Source: Neocallimastix lanati (nom. inval.)
Lineage: Eukaryota > Neocallimastigomycota > Neocallimastigomycetes > Neocallimastigales > Neocallimastigaceae
Assembly (NCBI GenBank): GCA_016946835.1
Contig: JACVTC010000027.1
Location: 962,501-1,010,000 of the forward strand
Length of the DNA: 47,500 nt
Direction of reading: 5' to 3'
A program made the translations under genes and the position numbers. Below are positions 47,342 to 47,500 of this stretch, piece after piece; positions within the stretch are counted from its first letter, which is position 1; each line of letters opens with the position of its first letter. The notes beneath the pieces were generated by a model. That model did no database searches and was not told the origin of the DNA. It saw only the letters and a program-made list of their open reading frames with translations.

Positions 47342-47500
47342 ATGTTAAATATATTTACTAAAATAATTATAATTTCAAGCTTTGCTCTTTCTTTGGTAAA
47401 TGCTCATGTTTTAAATTATAAATATAAATTATTAAAAAAAAGAGATGAACCATTTTTATATTACTATGATCAATTACACGATAACGAAAAAAGAATTTAT
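47342..47500 (+). CDS. secreted protein, N-terminal part (runs off the window)
   Basis: 53 codons from ATG 47342 remain open to the last base. The N terminus is a clear signal peptide: MLNIFTK, the hydrophobic stretch IIIISSFALSLVNA, and a likely cleavage after Ala21. It is followed by HVLNYKYKLLKKRDEPFLYY and then DQLHDNEKRIY. The KKR triplet could be a Kex2-type processing site. The motif of the type YDQL.DNEK.IY is one I associate with large secreted families of anaerobic fungi and gut Firmicutes, often before transglutaminase-like or cell-surface domains, but the domain part lies outside the window, so function is undetermined. There is no upstream in-frame ATG before stops, which supports this start. 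Confidence 0.7.
   Translation, partial: MLNIFTKIIIISSFALSLVNAHVLNYKYKLLKKRDEPFLYYYDQLHDNEKRIY

Overview
The window looks like nuclear DNA of an extremely AT-rich fungus, most likely an anaerobic gut fungus (Neocallimastigomycota). The signs are intergenic DNA that is almost only A and T with long homopolymers and TAA/ATT/heptamer microsatellites, Asn/Lys-rich coding sequence, small GT-AG introns, a Ty1/copia retrotransposon, a secreted protein with a short signal peptide, and an F-box-like gene. The assignment is inferred from style and not from a marker gene. No rRNA, complete tRNA or CRISPR array was seen.

Layout. 1-570 is low-complexity DNA. 571-1376 (minus) is a broken ankyrin-repeat gene. 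About 1470-2760 (minus) is a decayed copia pol relic. 4518-10877 is a complete 6,360-bp copia element on the minus strand: two 320-bp LTRs identical by eye, one 1,874-codon gag-pol frame, a polypurine tract, and a primer-binding site that matches the anticodon arm of tRNA-Lys(CUU) rather than a tRNA 3' end. 10878-17624 is an AT desert containing one GC-balanced, strongly foldable island (13487-13729). 17625-19971 is a two-exon gene for a disordered Ser/Tyr/Asn-rich protein. 23407-34565 is a giant locus coding for three successive ~1,000-residue GHKL (sacsin/Hsp90-like) ATPase modules and about eight ~86-residue C-terminal repeats; a frameshift in a Lys/Glu tract splits it into two frames. 39592-40731 is a three-exon F-box-like gene. 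42533-42913 is a 381-bp inverted-repeat element with a 9-bp target duplication, built from twelve copies of a 15-bp motif. 47342 to the window end is the start of a secreted-protein gene.

The genes do not look like an operon or a common pathway; they are separate eukaryotic genes spaced by kilobases of AT-rich DNA. The outstanding locus is the triple-ATPase gene. Its layout of tandem large modules, each starting with an Hsp90-like ATPase, parallels animal sacsin, but it lacks recognisable ubiquitin-like, J and HEPN domains. Its motif wording is closer to what I recall of bacterial sacsin-N-like ATPases, so acquisition from bacteria followed by internal triplication is a testable hypothesis. 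Other notable items are the half-tRNA-primed retroelement, the structured island and the Mutator-like miniature element.
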